From Gordius sp. MW1 (lineage: Eukaryota > Nematomorpha > Gordioida > Gordea > Gordiidae), in the NCBI GenBank assembly GCA_964036665.1, contig OZ038531.1:17856168-17920167 (forward strand): a DNA stretch of 64,000 nucleotides. Direction: 5' to 3'. Under the pieces are notes generated by a model. It made no database searches. It was given only the letters and a program-made list of their open reading frames with translations, and was not told the origin of the DNA. This document shows, piece by piece, positions 23,511 through 34,799 of this stretch (position 1 is the first letter of the stretch; each line of letters opens with the position of its first letter). The position numbers were made by a program, and so were the translations under genes.

Positions 23511-26500
23511 ACACTACCAACGACGGTCCCAAGTCCGTGTGAAAAAAGTGGAGGGTTGGCGTCAGGTCGGAAGCCGGCTGTAAAAAACCAACTCCAAACA
23601 ACATGGCAGTTTCAAATACGAACTTATACCAGAATGCTAGGGCATCCTCCCCAAACGACGCGCATTGCATCATCCGCCCGTGCAATTTGAAAAGTATACA
23701 AGGGTTACCGCCTCACTCACAACGAAGGCGGTTAAGGAATCTAGTTGTCGAACGGACAAGAGTGGCCAGCTGGAATGTGGGCACGCTGACGGGGAAGAGC
23801 ATCGAGGTTGCGCAGATGCTAAAAAGGCGAAGGATACACATAGCGTGTCTACAAGAAACGCGGTGGCATGGAACAAAAGCCAGGGAGCTAGGAGATGGTT
23901 ACAAGCTATACTACTCGGGTTCCCCATCACGGAAGAACGGGGTCGGTATAGTGCTTAACGATTCCTTTAAGGACAAGGTAGTCGAAGTCAAACGATGCTC
24001 GGATAGATTGATGTGCATAAAGTTGGCGGATCAAGGCGGCCTTGTCAATGTTATTTGTGCGTATGCGCCCCAGGTTGGATGTTCCGAAAATGAGAAGGAC
24101 GAATTCTATGAGAAGCTCGAAAAAGAAATACGCTACGTGAAACCTGACGAGAATCTCATCATCGGAGCAGACTTTAATGGGCACGCTGGGAAAGAAAGGG
24201 GCGTTTACGAACGAAATCACGGCGGGCATGGCTACGGGGGGAAGAATAAAGAGGGAGAGAAGTTACTACAGATGGCGCAAGCTTACGATATGGCCATTGT
24301 GAATACCTTCTTTCAGAAGCGTACCGAACATTTAGCGACGTACAGCAGTGGGGATCACCTTACACAGGTCGACTACATCCTAGTGAAGCGCAAAAATTTG
24401 TGGCAAGTTAAAGATTGCAAGGTTATACCGGGGGAAGAAATCGCCAAACAAGATCGGCCAGTTGTCCTCGATATAGCAAGAAAGATTTTTCCCGAAAGGA
24501 GAAAAGTCTACACACCAAGGACAAAGTACGAAAAGCTTAAGGATGATCGTGCAAATGAAATGTTTCACGCTCGAGCAACTCCGCTCTTGAAGGTTGCAGG
24601 CTTGGGGGGCGACATTAACAAAAGGTGGGACACCGTTGCAAATATTCTAAAGGAAACGGCCTCTCAAATCTTGGGACGAACTAAGGGCGGCAAAGCTCAC
24701 AAGCGTGAACTATGGTGGTGGAATGACTCGGTCAAAGAGGCTATAGAAGAAAAGAAGGCGTTGTACCTACGATGGTACAAAACGAAGAAACGAGAAGACT
24801 ACGTGGCATATCGTGAAGCGAAACGCAAAGCTAAGATAGCGGTTGCGATAGCGAAGAATGAGGCTTACACCGAGATGGCAAACAAGCTCGATACCAAGGG
24901 CGGCGACATAGTCATGTATAAACTCGCAAAGATTAGGGAGAAAAAAAGTCGAGATGTCGGGACACTGAAAGTCATTAAAAGCGAAGAGGGACGAACGTTG
25001 TGCAAACCGAAGGAAGTCATCAAAAGATGGAAAGATTATTTCCAAAATATGATGAACAAAACGAATGATAGAAGACCGCTAGAGAGGTTGGAACCGAACT
25101 CGAACTTGGTTTTACCATTTCAGGCTTATGAAGTAGGAGCGCAACTAACGAAGATGCGGAAAGGGAAAGCGCTAGGTCCCGATGATTTACCGATCGAAGC
25201 TTGGCTTGGGTGCAAAGGAGAAGGAATCGACATAATGACAGGCCTATTTAACGCTATGCTGTATGAGGGTCGTATCCCTGATCAATGGAGGCAAAGTACG
25301 ATCATACCCATATACAAAGGCAAAGGAGACGCGCAGGAATGTGGCAACTTTAGATGTATCAAGTTGACCTGCCACTCACTAAAACTACTAGAAAGGGTGC
25401 TAGTGAAAAGGCTCAATGACGAAGTTTGTCTCTCTCCCAATCAGTTTGGATTCGTGGCCGGTAAATCAAGTATGGATCCAATCTTTGCGTTGAAGCAGAC
25501 GATGGAAAAATATGGCGACATAAGAAAGAACTTACACATGGTCTTCATCGATTTAGAAAAGGCCTACGATACGGTTCCGAGAGACTGAATATGGTGGTCC
25601 CTTAGAGCCAGAAATATACCCGAAGGATATGTTCGACTTATCAAGGAAATGTATAATGGCGCGGTTGCATCTGTTAGGACTACCGTAGGAGAAACGAAAC
25701 CCTTCTGAATAATGATTGGACTACATCAAGGGTCAGCGTTAAGCCCATTCTTGTTTAATCTAATTAAAATACAATAACAAAGGACTTGCACAAGCCAGCC
25801 CCTTGGACTATGCTATATGCCGATGATATTGTCCTATGCGATGAAACAAGAGAAGGGGTTTTTCATCAGGCGAAAAAATGGTCAGAACGTTTTTCGGAAT
25901 TCGGGTTAAAGGTCAGCGAGAAGAAAACGGTTTACATGCAAACGATGGGCGGTAGTCCGCAAATGCACAAAAATGATGGTCCAATGTACACGGAGGTTGA
26001 TAAGTTCACATATCTTGGCTCGCTATTACATCAAGAGAGAGGATTTACCGCCGAAGTCCATTCTCGGATCAAGAAAGCATGGCTCAAGTGGCGCAGCATC
26101 TCCGGTGTCATGTGTGACAAAAAGATACCAATTTGGTTGAAAAGCAAGGCGTACAAAACCATCGTGCGACCGGTCTTGCTTTACGGGAGCGAAACATGGG
26201 CTGTAACCACCGCGGAGGAGAAACTCTTGCAAGTCACGGAAATGAGAATGGTGCGATGGAGCTTAGGCTACACCAAGCTGGATCGCATGACGAACGAATC
26301 CTTGATGACAAAGATGGGTATACAAGCGACGAAGGACTTCTTAAGAGAAAATCGACTGCGGTGGTACGGCCATGTATTACGAAGAGACAAGGACGATGTC
26401 ACACGGCGAACGCTGGAGATGGACGTGCCTGGAAGAAGAGGAAGGGGCAGACCACGTACCACCTGGAAACGACTGGTCGAAAAGGATATGGACGTCAAAC

Positions 26501-26604
26501 AGATGAAAATTGGCATGGCATTTACGCGACTCAGATGGAAGAGGCTGCTGAAAACTTACCTCACGTCTGTGGGATTTTCAACACGATAAAGAAGAAGAAG
26601 ATTA
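23511..26604 (+). mobile_element. RTE-like LINE, near full length, 12-bp target duplication
   Basis: Flanked by GTATTACACATA at 23499-23510 and 26605-26616 and ending in a short GAAGAAGAAGATTA tail, as RTE-clade elements do. It encodes an apurinic-type endonuclease (ASWNVGTL, CLQETRWHG, GADFNGHAG) at 23.75-24.5 kb and a reverse transcriptase (FIDLEKAYDTVP, LYADDIVLC) at 25.1-26.1 kb. The main frame, 23603-25588, is ended by TGA straight after VPRD, where the sister copy at 54.0 kb continues LIWW. A second TGA and a frame change follow before the frame at 25786-26589 resumes. The endonuclease motif that is RQHRP in the sister copy reads KQDRP here. It is therefore inactive. Confidence 0.85.
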
Positions 26605-26893
26605 GTATTACACATATTATAATATAATTGCATATGGAAAAAACATTTTGAATGCCTGCATCGATAATAAGTGCAAGTTTTTGTAGATTTGTATTAAGGA
26701 CTAAAATGTTTTTCCCTTTTTGGGATGGCAAGAATGTTATATCTAAATTATAGTGTGGTTACATAAACTAAATATAAAATGAATTTACTTTGGGTATTAA
26801 CACGTGGTGTACAGGCCTGTTCAATGACATCTAAAGCATCATTGTTGGAATCTATTTATAAATAAGATAGTTAAACATTAATGTGACATTGAA

Positions 26894-27391
26894 TTATGTC
26901 AAATTACTTGCTACACTATCATCTAGTGAGTTTAATATGGCATCTTGACTTGAATCTAAAATAAATAAAGATTTTAAAAAATATACTCAAATCTCTTACT
27001 TCCATTAACATCTGATGTAAGGGCTTGTTCAATATTATCTAATGAGTTCAATAAAATTGCTTCTTGACTTAAAACTAAAAAAAAATATAAAAAAAACTAA
27101 AATCTCTTACTTTCTTGATCCTCTATGGGTATGGAGATATTTTCTACAACTAAATACTTAATTTAAATTATAAATTTCTTACTTTGCTGACTATGCTTTT
27201 GTATACAATTAAGGGAATGTTTTAATGTTATTTCACAATTATTAGATTTAAGCACAACCCTTCCTGGGCATTGATATTTATTGTACTTGCTGCATTATAA
27301 TAAATTTGTTCATTTTTTCCCTCTTTAACTTTGATATAATCATAGTTAAAGAGGGTTAAAATGTTATGTTTTCTCTTTGGTTGTTTAAACC
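26894..27391 (-). pseudogene. FLYWCH mini-exon gene remnant with frameshift
   Basis: Minus-strand exons: 27391-27183 (FLYWCH-like: NYDYIKVKEGKNEQIYYN..., then CPGRVVLKSNN and LKHSLNC), 27149-27111 (IVENISIPIEDQE), 27074-27000 (ILSQEAILLNSLDNIEQALT then SDVNG) and 26955-26894 (NSSQDAILNSLDDSVASNLT, stop). Introns are 33, 36 and 44 bp and junctions are phase 1, as in the gene at 20066-20844. Within the FLYWCH exon the frame must shift between YYNAAST and CPGR, so an indel has broken it. The last two exons are related (SQ.AIL.NSLD), another exon duplication. Confidence 0.5.
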
Positions 27392-27640
27392 CTACAACAA
27401 TATATTTACACTTGAATACTAATGCTTACATATATTTTCTTTGTTTTGAAGATTTTGCGTCAATGAGATTCCCACGTTTTCCATAATATTAAGCACAATT
27501 TAACATAAATTTGGCGCGTAGTAATATTTTCGGGATTCTGGCGGTTCGGAATTTTGAGGGGGAACCTAAATATTTAATTTACACTATGTATTATCATTTT
27601 ATGATTATATAATACTAATCTTAATAAATAATATATGAAT

Positions 27641-27904
27641 TGTAGCGACATAAACATGGAGAATGTAACAAGTCGACGAAAGACAGATGTTTTGATTATC
27701 TCCTGACATTTAAATTGCATCATTTTTCATCATCACACTTAGCTAAAAATCGCTATTATTAATCTAAAAATTTAAATAAACTATCGCGAATCTTAAACAC
27801 ATATCATCCTATCTTATCTTTGAGATTATCACTTCCTTCGCATATATTTCTGTATTTGTAGTTTAATCGTCGAAATAAAATATAGTAGTATACAAACTAC
27901 AACA
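27641..27904 (+). repeat. 5' LTR of the gypsy element, 264 bp
   Basis: TGTAG...TACAACA, followed directly by TTGGTGACCG, the usual place of a tRNA primer-binding site. AATAAA-like (GAAATAAAATATAG) near its end. Confidence 0.85.
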
Positions 27905-27925
27905 TTGGTGACCGTTCAACGTGAT

Positions 27926-28756
27926 ATGGATACACAATCGTCTGACAATTCAACTCTCTACAATGAGACAGCATCCAACACTCCCACCACGGCAAACACA
28001 TCATCAGTATACATCAAGCTACCTACATTTCACCTCAGAAACATCCAAATCTGGATAGCTCAGGTCGACGCAATATTTTCCACTAGGAGAATCACATCAC
28101 AAAGAGTCAAGTATGCTTATCTGTTAGAATCTCTCCTGGCTGAGATAGCCGAAGAAGTAGCCGACCTAATACTTAACATCCCAGATGAAGACCCTTATGA
28201 TGTGTTAAAGCAAGCCTTAGTCAAAAGAATGGGTGAGAGTGAAGCAAAAAGAATAGACAAGCTGTTCAAGGACATATATTTGGGAGACAAAACACCATCC
28301 CAATTACTTAAGCATCTGAAGAGTCTTGTCGGGGAACAGCAAATGAGTGATAAAATTCTAAAAACCCTTTGGACACAAAAACTTCCAAGGGAGGTAACAG
28401 GTATCTTAACATGCATAGGAGAAGAAAAGTCTCTGGCACATTTGGCTGAGGTGGCAGAAAAGATCTACGAGACATATACGGCCAACAGCGTAGCTTCCAT
28501 AGCAAACCCTCAAACGAGCCAACCAAACGAGGTCCAAGAACTGGTAAAAATGGTCACACAGTTGGAATTGAAAGTAAACCAGCTGGTCAATCAGCCACCA
28601 CAAAGTAGAAAGGTTTGGAGATCCTCAAGCAGATCACGGTCAAAATCAAGACACCGTCGAGAAGAAATTTGTTGGTATCACCACAAGTTCAAGGGTAACG
28701 CTCAAAAATGCACACAACCATGCGCATTTACCTCAAACTCCCAGTCAAAAAACTAA
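27926..28756 (+). CDS. gag: Gypsy gag protein
   Basis: Reading frame open from 27905; the first ATG likely to be used is at 27926 (MDTQSSDNS). It encodes a capsid-type protein with [20 protein letters not shown] near the start, typical of arthropod gypsy gags. The C-terminus is an Arg/Ser-rich stretch ([13 protein letters not shown]) and one zinc-knuckle-like motif, [18 protein letters not shown]. It ends at TAA 28754, directly after a slippery heptamer. Confidence 0.85.
   Translation: MDTQSSDNSTLYNETASNTPTTANTSSVYIKLPTFHLRNIQIWIAQVDAIFSTRRITSQRVKYAYLLESLLAEIAEEVADLILNIPDEDPYDVLKQALVKRMGESEAKRIDKLFKDIYLGDKTPSQLLKHLKSLVGEQQMSDKILKTLWTQKLPREVTGILTCIGEEKSLAHLAEVAEKIYETYTANSVASIANPQTSQPNEVQELVKMVTQLELKVNQLVNQPPQSRKVWRSSSRSRSKSRHRREEICWYHHKFKGNAQKCTQPCAFTSNSQSKN
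28747..28753 (+). promoter_or_regulatory. -1 ribosomal frameshift site AAAAAAC
   Basis: The gag frame reads TCA AAA AAC TAA. A-AAA-AAC is a canonical X-XXY-YYZ slippery heptamer, right before the gag stop. Slipping back one base continues into pol (KKLTDLS...). The gag and pol frames are offset by exactly -1. No downstream pseudoknot was evaluated. Confidence 0.7.
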
Positions 28757-31700
28757 CTGACCTTTCCATTCAGGCGACTTCCGGAAACGGTCATAAACCA
28801 AGTCGCCTATTCTACATCATTGATCGTACGTCAGGACATAAGTTTTTGATTGACACAGGAGCTGACGTGTCCATCATTCCAAGACCCGTCAATTCACCTA
28901 AGGTACCAAATGGTCCAGTATTGCAGGCGGCCAATAATAGCAATATCTCTACTTATGGACAAAAGATGTTGTCCCTCAATCTAGGTCTGAGACGCCCAAT
29001 ACAGTGGTTATTTCTGATCGCCGAGGTACACACCCCTATCATTGGAGCCGACCTCTTGCACCAATACAACATCATCGTAGATGTCAAAAACCAGCGATTA
29101 ATTGATGGTCTGACTCACGTAACTTCAAAAGGAATTTCCACCCATCATCAAACGTTAATCCGTATAGCTCTCTCGAGTCAGGACTCTAAGTTGGAATCTG
29201 TGATCAACAACTTTCCATCACTCCTAACTCCTTTAAATTTCACCCAACAAATTTCAACCAACGACATCTTTCACCACATAGCAACAAAAGGGCCGGCACA
29301 ATACGCACGCCCAAGGCGACTTACTGCTGAAAAACTTAATGTTGCTAAGAAAGAATTTGAATATATGTTGGAACTGGGAATCATAAGGAAATCTAAAAGC
29401 AACTGGGCGGCACCAATACATTTGGCTGCTAAAAAATCAGGTGACTGGCGTCCGTGTGGAGATTATAGAGCCTTGAACAAAGTCACCGTACCAGACAGGT
29501 ACCCAATTCCTCACATTCACGACTTCTCAGCTAACCTTCACGGAAAAGCAATTTTTTCTAAGCTGGATTTAGTTAGAGCCTACCATCACATTCCGGTAGC
29601 GCCGGACGACATCTGTAAAACAGCCGTGACGACACCATTCGGTCTTTACGAATTCACGAGGATGCCGTTTGGTCTAAAAAATGCAGCTCAAACGTTCCAA
29701 GGATTCATAGACGAAGTTTTGCGAGGACTGAATTTCGCCTACGCGTACATAGACGATGTACTTATAGCAAGCGGTTCAGAAGAGGAACACGAGGTACATC
29801 TAAAGACCGTCTTGCAACGACTCCAAAAGTACGACCTCAGGATCAACCCTGCAAAATGTCAATTTGGAGTGCGGGAATTAGAGTTCCTAGGTCACAAAGT
29901 TTCGGCCACAGGTATTTTTCCTTTACCAGAGAAGATTGAGGCTATTAAAAACTTTGCGACGCCAGTTTCATGTAAACAACTCCGAAGATTCTTAGGCATG
30001 ATCAACTTCTATCGAAGATTTCTGCCCAATATTGCTCAAATCCTAAATCCGTTGACAGACATACTAAAGAATCCGCAAAAATCTTTAGCGTTCAACAAAC
30101 TTCAGGAAGAAGCTTTTGAAAAAGCAAAATCCGCTCTAATCACTTTTACCAAGCTAAATTTTTTGAACACCAGTCCAGAAACCCAAATTACACTAACAAC
30201 AGACGCCTCTAATTCAGCAGTCGGTGCGGTATTACAACAAACAATGGCCGGAGAGACTACACCAATAGCATTTTTCTCTGCTAAACTTCAACCAACACAA
30301 TCACGATACAGTACATTTGGTCGTGAGCTTCTCGCCATTTACTCAGCAATCAAGCATTTTCGACACATCCTGGAAGGCCGAATATTTACCGTGTACACCG
30401 ACCACAAACCACTCACATACGCCTTTGACGCTAAGCCTGATAAATACTCTCCGAGAGAGATACGACAGCTCGACCTAATCTCACAATATACCACTGACAT
30501 TCGCTTCATTAAAGGCGAAGGAAACACAGTAGCAGATGCTCTATCTCGGATAGGAGTAGACGCGGTAAATCTTCCAAAAATGCCAGAATTAGACGACATT
30601 AGCAAGCACCAAAAAAACGACAAGTCTTTGGAAGGTTTAGAAGATACTACTTCACTAAAACTACAAGTATTACCCATCCCAGGGTCAGATAACAAAATCC
30701 TTTGCGATTTGTCGACTACTAAACCTCGACCGGTCATACCTGACGCACTGAGGAGAACAGTTTTTGACCATTTTCACTCGTTATCACACCCAGGAGTTCG
30801 ATCCACCCTAAAGCTCATCACTAGTCGCGTAGTCTGGCCATCTATCAACAAGGACGTCACTAACTGGGCAAGAACATGCATAAGATGTCAACGTTGTAAA
30901 GTACACCGACACACCATTACGAAACCAGGTACTTTTAAACAACCCGATGCCAGATTCGCTCATGTCCACTTGGATGTAGTAGGACCACTACCACCCTCCA
31001 ACGGGTTCACTCACATGCTAACGGCAGTTGACCGTTTCTCGAGATGGCCCATGGCCATACCACTTAAAGAAACATCCGCCGAAGTTATCGCGGACAAATT
31101 TATCAAGAACTGGGTGGCAAAGTATGGGGTTCCGAGTACAGTTACCACATATAGGGGATCCCAGTTTCAGTCACAGCTTTTTAGAGAGTTCGCGAATATT
31201 TTAGGATGCGAACACATCAAAACTACAGCTTACCACCCGTCCGCAAACGGGTTAGTCGAACGTTTCCACCGGCAGTTAAAGGCTTCGTTAAAAGCCGCAG
31301 GAAACACAAAATGGAGTGAAGTTCTTCCCTTTGTCCTATTAGGTATCCGCACAACCATCAAGGAAGACATTGGTCTCACGCCGGCGGAAGTGCTATACGG
31401 GACTAACTTAAGTCTCCCAGGAGATTATTTTTCACAAGAAACAACGCAACAATCAGCAGAACAAGTACATCAATTCGTCGAAAAGTTGAGAGAAGCGATG
31501 ATGGCGTCGCCGTACCCCGTGCCACACCACCATGGAGAAACAAAAGAACAGGTAAATCGGTACCTGTGGGAAACACCGCAAGTGTTTGTCAGAAATGATA
31601 CAGTACGAAAACCACTCACCCCACCCTACGATGGGCCCTTCAAAGTCTTACTTCGTAGACCAAAGTACTTTATAATCGATAAAAATGGAAAAAAGGACTC

Positions 31701-31878
31701 CATATCAATCGACCGATTGAAGCCCGCTTATGTAGAAAGCAAGAAACCGGTACATAATCAAGAAATCTTCCTCAAGAAACCTATTTCACAAGAACCAGAG
31801 CAGGAACAACAACCAGTCAAAACCACTCGCAGTGACAGACATGTCCATTGGCCCAAAAGACTTTGCCAATACAAGTGA
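28747..31878 (+). CDS. pol: Gypsy pol polyprotein (PR-RT-RH-IN)
   Basis: Frame open from 28708 to 31878, probably entered by frameshifting at 28747. Aspartic protease [12 protein letters not shown]; reverse transcriptase with [12 protein letters not shown] and [10 protein letters not shown]; RNase [16 protein letters not shown]; integrase zinc finger H-x4-H...CIRCQRC; integrase core [18 protein letters not shown] and [11 protein letters not shown]. In the integrase core the second catalytic aspartate is tyrosine (TYRG instead of the family's TDRG; codon TAT). The frame is otherwise intact, so the copy can probably be transcribed and translated but not integrate on its own. It ends 70 bp before the 3' LTR. 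Confidence 0.9.
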   Translation, partial: KKLTDLSIQATSGNGHKPSRLFYIIDRTSGHKFLIDTGADVSIIPRPVNSPKVPNGPVLQAANNSNISTYGQKMLSLNLGLRRPIQWLFLIAEVHTPIIGADLLHQYNIIVDVKNQRLIDGLTHVTSKGISTHHQTLIRIALSSQDSKLESVINNFPSLLTPLNFTQQISTNDIFHHIATKGPAQYARPRRLTAEKLNVAKKEFEYMLELGIIRKSKSNWAAPIHLAAKKSGDWRPCGDYRALNKVTVPDRYPIPHIHDFSANLHGKAIFSKLDLVRAYHHIPVAPDDICKTAVTTPFGLYEFTRMPFGLKNAAQTFQGFIDEVLRGLNFAYAYIDDVLIASGSEEEHEVHLKTVLQRLQKYDLRINPAKCQFGVRELEFLGHKVSATGIFPLPEKIEAIKNFATPVSCKQLRRFLGMINFYRRFLPNIAQILNPLTDILKNPQKSLAFNKLQEEAFEKAKSALITFTKLNFLNTSPETQITLTTDASNSAVGAVLQQTMAGETTPIAFFSAKLQPTQSRYSTFGRELLAIYSAIKHFRHILEGRIFTVYTDHKPLTYAFDAKPDKYSPREIRQLDLISQYTTDIRFIKGEGNTVADALSRIGVDAVNLPKMPELDDISKHQKNDKSLEGLEDTTSLKLQVLPIPGSDNKILCDLSTTKPRPVIPDALRRTVFDHFHSLSHPGVRSTLKLITSRVVWPSINKDVTNWARTCIRCQRCKVHRHTITKPGTFKQPDARFAHVHLDVVGPLPPSNGFTHMLTAVDRFSRWPMAIPLKETSAEVIADKFIKNWVAKYGVPSTVTTYRGSQFQSQLFREFANILGCEHIKTTAYHPSANGLVERFHRQLKASLKAAGNTKWSEVLPFVLLGIRTTIKEDIGLTPAEVLYGTNLSLPGDYFSQETTQQSAEQVHQFVEKLREAMMASPYPVPHHHGETKEQVNRYLWETPQVFVRNDTVRKPLTPPYDGPFKVLLRRPKYFIIDKNGKKDSISIDRLKPAYVESKKPVHNQEIFLKKPISQEPEQEQQPVKTTRSDRHVHWPKRLCQYK

Positions 31879-31933
31879 TACACAGGCGAGATGGTGTCCA
31901 CCTAATCGATCGTTTAGTGTTACTCCAAACAAT

Positions 31934-31949
31934 CTAGGGGGAGAATATC
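31934..31949 (+). promoter_or_regulatory. Polypurine tract of the gypsy element
   Basis: CTAGGGGGAGAATATC directly before the 3' LTR start (TGTAG at 31950). This is the expected primer site for plus-strand DNA synthesis. Confidence 0.75.
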
Positions 31950-32056
31950 TGTAGCGACATAAACATGGAGAATGTAACAAGTCGACGAAAGACAGATGTT
32001 TTGATTATCTCCTGACATTTGGATTGCATCATTTTTCATCATCACACTTCGCTAAA

Positions 32057-34087
32057 GATTGTTAAAATATTTCCCTACAAATATGGTGTTATTTTACTTA
32101 AAACCATTAATCAACTGCCTGTACAAATACTTTCTAAAATGCTATAATATATAAAAACTTTTACCCTAATTCACCACACTTGATGATAATGTATAACATT
32201 CTCAGTGAGTCTATTAAATTTTACTTCGGAAATAAAGATCAATTTATTAAACGGGTTTAATTCTGTCCCGACTCTACAATGGAATTTGCTACGGGCCGAG
32301 TCGGATTTCTTTGTTTAAAATGGTCGAGCACGCAATCCCTTTATTTTGCTCCGACGGAATGTTGTACCGACATCATTGGAATAGCAACTCGCTTTTATAT
32401 TAGATATATTATAATGCTTTTCGATCGCACCAGTTCCATTCTCGCCGCAAATGCCGAAGTTGTCTTTTTAAATACTTTACGCAAAGCCGAGACAATTTCA
32501 TCCCATATGGCATCCTTAAAAAGTTTTGGATATAAAAATTGAGACAGCTTCCTTAAATTGGCCGTGCTTAGAAATGCTCTGATTAACTTTTTCCTTGCCA
32601 CATTGGATGATAGTCCTATAATATCAAGGCAAGCGTCCACGTAACCTAAATAGTCTTCGATATTTTCGTTGCTGGAATCAAATTCCTTAAGGGATATCTT
32701 CTCCAATTTCGCTTTTATATTAGATATATTATAATGGTTAACAACACAGAACTTTGCCGATAGGTTCGTCTTAGAATGCAAGAAAGCCGGTTTAATAATT
32801 AACCCAAGCAAGTCTAACATGCTATCTATTAACTTACCCCACCAAAATACTACCTTGATTATCAACAACACATTAGTCCCCTTTTCAGAATCAATAAACT
32901 ACTTAGGAGTGACCCTTTCTTCAGATACATACTCCCACCAAGATGCCTTTAATAAATTAGCTAAAGCACTAAAGAGATTTATTCCTGCTATTCGATCTGG
33001 AAATCTCACGAACTAGCTCTACCAACCCGCCTCCGTCTATTCAAAACCACCATACTACCTGTATTCCTCTATGGATGCGAAACGTGGTCCCTAAAAGGCC
33101 CGACTCTTAAAGCTGCCCAAACCAAACTAAATAAAATGCTAAGAATAATTTGTAAAATATTCTACCCAGTTGTAATTAGCAACCCAAACCTTTGGACCCT
33201 TTGTGAAATCCCTCCCATTAAAAACATAATAATATCACGGAAGTGGAACTTCTTAGCCCACCAGACTAGACGCAATGGACTAAACATTTGCTTAAGATCA
33301 ATACTATGGAGACCGCCCCAACTAAGAACTCTAAAATGTCGAGGATCCTGGATCCACAAAACTTTCTCTGAACTCCGCTCTCTCAACCACGAGTGGAATA
33401 CTATAATCCCCATAACAGATCCGCTTGGAAAACCTTCTCTGCCTCCAATTTCCCCACAAAGTATCCCCTCCCGGCCGCCTCAACTTCGAATAGTCTCTCA
33501 ACTCAACAACATCCCAGATATTAACCATGGAGAGCCTTCTAGGCCTTACACCGAAATCTGAATGGATAATCGGTAGCCCCTCAACCCATCTGCATCGTAA
33601 ATAAGCCCCAATCCGACGCCCAAACTAGCTAACCAGAGATGGAGAGCCTTCTAGCGAGTACCACAATCTGATTGGAGAATCGGTAGCTCCTCAAACCAAC
33701 CACATCGTAAAAAGACTTTCTTTCCACACCATCGATCCGTGAGCCCGAGGCCGACGCTCTAGCGAACAATGGAAAACCTTCAAGTCCTCTTACCGCAATC
33801 TCAAGGAAGTGTCGTATCCTTAATATTTAATATTTATTTGCTTATATTAGTCTCATGCATGGTCCGCTTTTCCTTATACTTTAGTGCTTCTTACTAACAG
33901 TACTGACCTTCGCTTTAGTATACTAACAAATTAACCACAAACCTACTAACAACTGAACACGTAACCTTTGGTTAGCGTGGCCCGAGATGCACCAATGGTG
34001 TTAGATGGGACTCAATCTTAGCTTGCCGATTTAGCTAAGCTCTTGTTTGTCATCGGGGCTTATACATACATACATACATACATACAT
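32057..34087 (+). mobile_element. Chimeric retro-insertion: LTR piece, antisense gag, LINE 3' end
   Basis: Flanked by a 13-bp duplication (32044-32056 and 34088-34100) and ending in (CATA)n, so it was inserted by LINE target-primed reverse transcription. Its content is mixed. 32060-32278 looks like an LTR end (TTTATTAAACGGG...CCCGACTCTACA, followed by TGGAATTTGC). 32395-32760 is, on the minus strand, a gypsy-type gag (LKEFDSSNENIEDYLGYVDA, FLYPKLFKDAIWDEIVSAL). From about 32735 it is the 3' half of a LINE on the plus strand. A 28-bp sequence starting TCGCTTTTATATTAGATATA occurs at both gag borders (32388 and 32706). Confidence 0.7.
32735..33560 (+). pseudogene. LINE reverse transcriptase C-terminal fragment
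   Basis: Two frames: 32745-33016 (ADRFVLECKKAGLIINPSKS..., INYLGVTLSSDTYS) and, after a frameshift, about 33015-33560 (LLPVFLYGCETWSLK-like, then MLRIICKIFYPVVISNPNLW, IPPIKNIIISRKWNFLAHQ). It is the same protein family as 37776-40655 but a different subfamily. The catalytic FADD region is missing, so it is a 5'-truncated piece. Confidence 0.75.
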
Positions 34088-34376
34088 ACACTTCGCTAAA
34101 AATCGCTATTATTATAAAAATGTAAATAAACTATCGCGAATCTTAAACACATATCATCCTATCTTATCTTTGAGATTATCACTTCCTTCGCATATATTTC
34201 TGTATTTGTAGTTTAATCGTCGAAATAAAATATAGTAGTATACAAAATACAACAGAATACAATTATGCTTATAATTTAAATTTATGCCAATCATATATAA
34301 TTTGCAACTACATTCTGTTAATAAATAACTCATTCTACGTTACACATAGTTGTTGCACCACCCAATACATTACAGT

Positions 34377-34700
34377 ATTGACTAATACTTTAATGTTGAC
34401 ATGATCTAACGTTATACATATTTATGGCTTCTAAAGATATTCGTACTTAGTCCTATCATATAATACATAACGTATTTTCTCTTAAAATAATATAGCATAA
34501 CAAATTTTAGTTATTATTTACTTAATATAGCATGACTAATACTGTAATGTTGACATGATCTAACGTTATGCATATTTATTGCTTATAAAGATATTTATAT
34601 TTGTACTTAGTCATATTATATAATACATGCCGTATTTTCTTTTAAAGTAATATTGCATAACAAATTTTAGGTATTATTTACTTATTATAGCAATGTAATG
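34377..34700. repeat. Direct repeat, about 165 bp x2
   Basis: TGACTAATACT(T/G)TAATGTTGACATGATCTAACG starts at 34378 and 34540, and both copies run to ATAACAAATTTTAG(T/G)TATTATTTACTTA. AT-rich, no ORF recognised. Confidence 0.7.
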
Positions 34701-34799
34701 TAAATAAATACAAACATTTTAATATATTTAAATTTAGTATTATTGTAGTAAGAATCACATGTTTTTTAATGTCATGCTTGATACATGCATTAACTTTAT

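Larger units (their letters stand above)
22850..27565. mobile_element. TIR-flanked element with a FLYWCH fragment, split by an RTE LINE
   Basis: The left end (GGGAACCCCTCTAAATCCCG) and the inverted right end (AGGTTCCCCCTCAAAATTCC) resemble each other over about 39 bp, both ending in GAATCCCGAAA. About 190 bp near the left (22960-23100) is directly repeated at 23140-23335. The middle is occupied by the RTE LINE 23511-26604. The right part contains the FLYWCH mini-exon remnant. No flanking duplication could be assigned and the TIRs are diverged, so the boundaries are tentative. Confidence 0.4.
27641..34254 (+). mobile_element. Ty3/gypsy LTR retrotransposon with nested insertion
   Basis: LTRs begin TGTAGCGACATAAACATGG and end ACAACA. 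They are flanked by the 4-bp duplication GAAT (27637-27640 and 34255-34258). Order: 5' LTR, gag, pol (protease, RT, RNase H, integrase), polypurine tract, 3' LTR. The 3' LTR is split by a 2-kb insertion (32057-34087). The LTRs differ at only a few positions, so the element is fairly young. Confidence 0.9.
31950..34254 (+). repeat. 3' LTR of the gypsy element, split in two
   Basis: LTR sequence occupies 31950-32056 and resumes at 34088-34254. The insert between carries the 13-bp duplication ACACTTCGCTAAA, which is part of the LTR. The right part ends ...TACAACA with GAAT following. Confidence 0.85.

Noticed and set aside
30339..30737. 132-codon minus frame inside gypsy pol
   Set aside because: Shadow of the RNase H region; no independent features.
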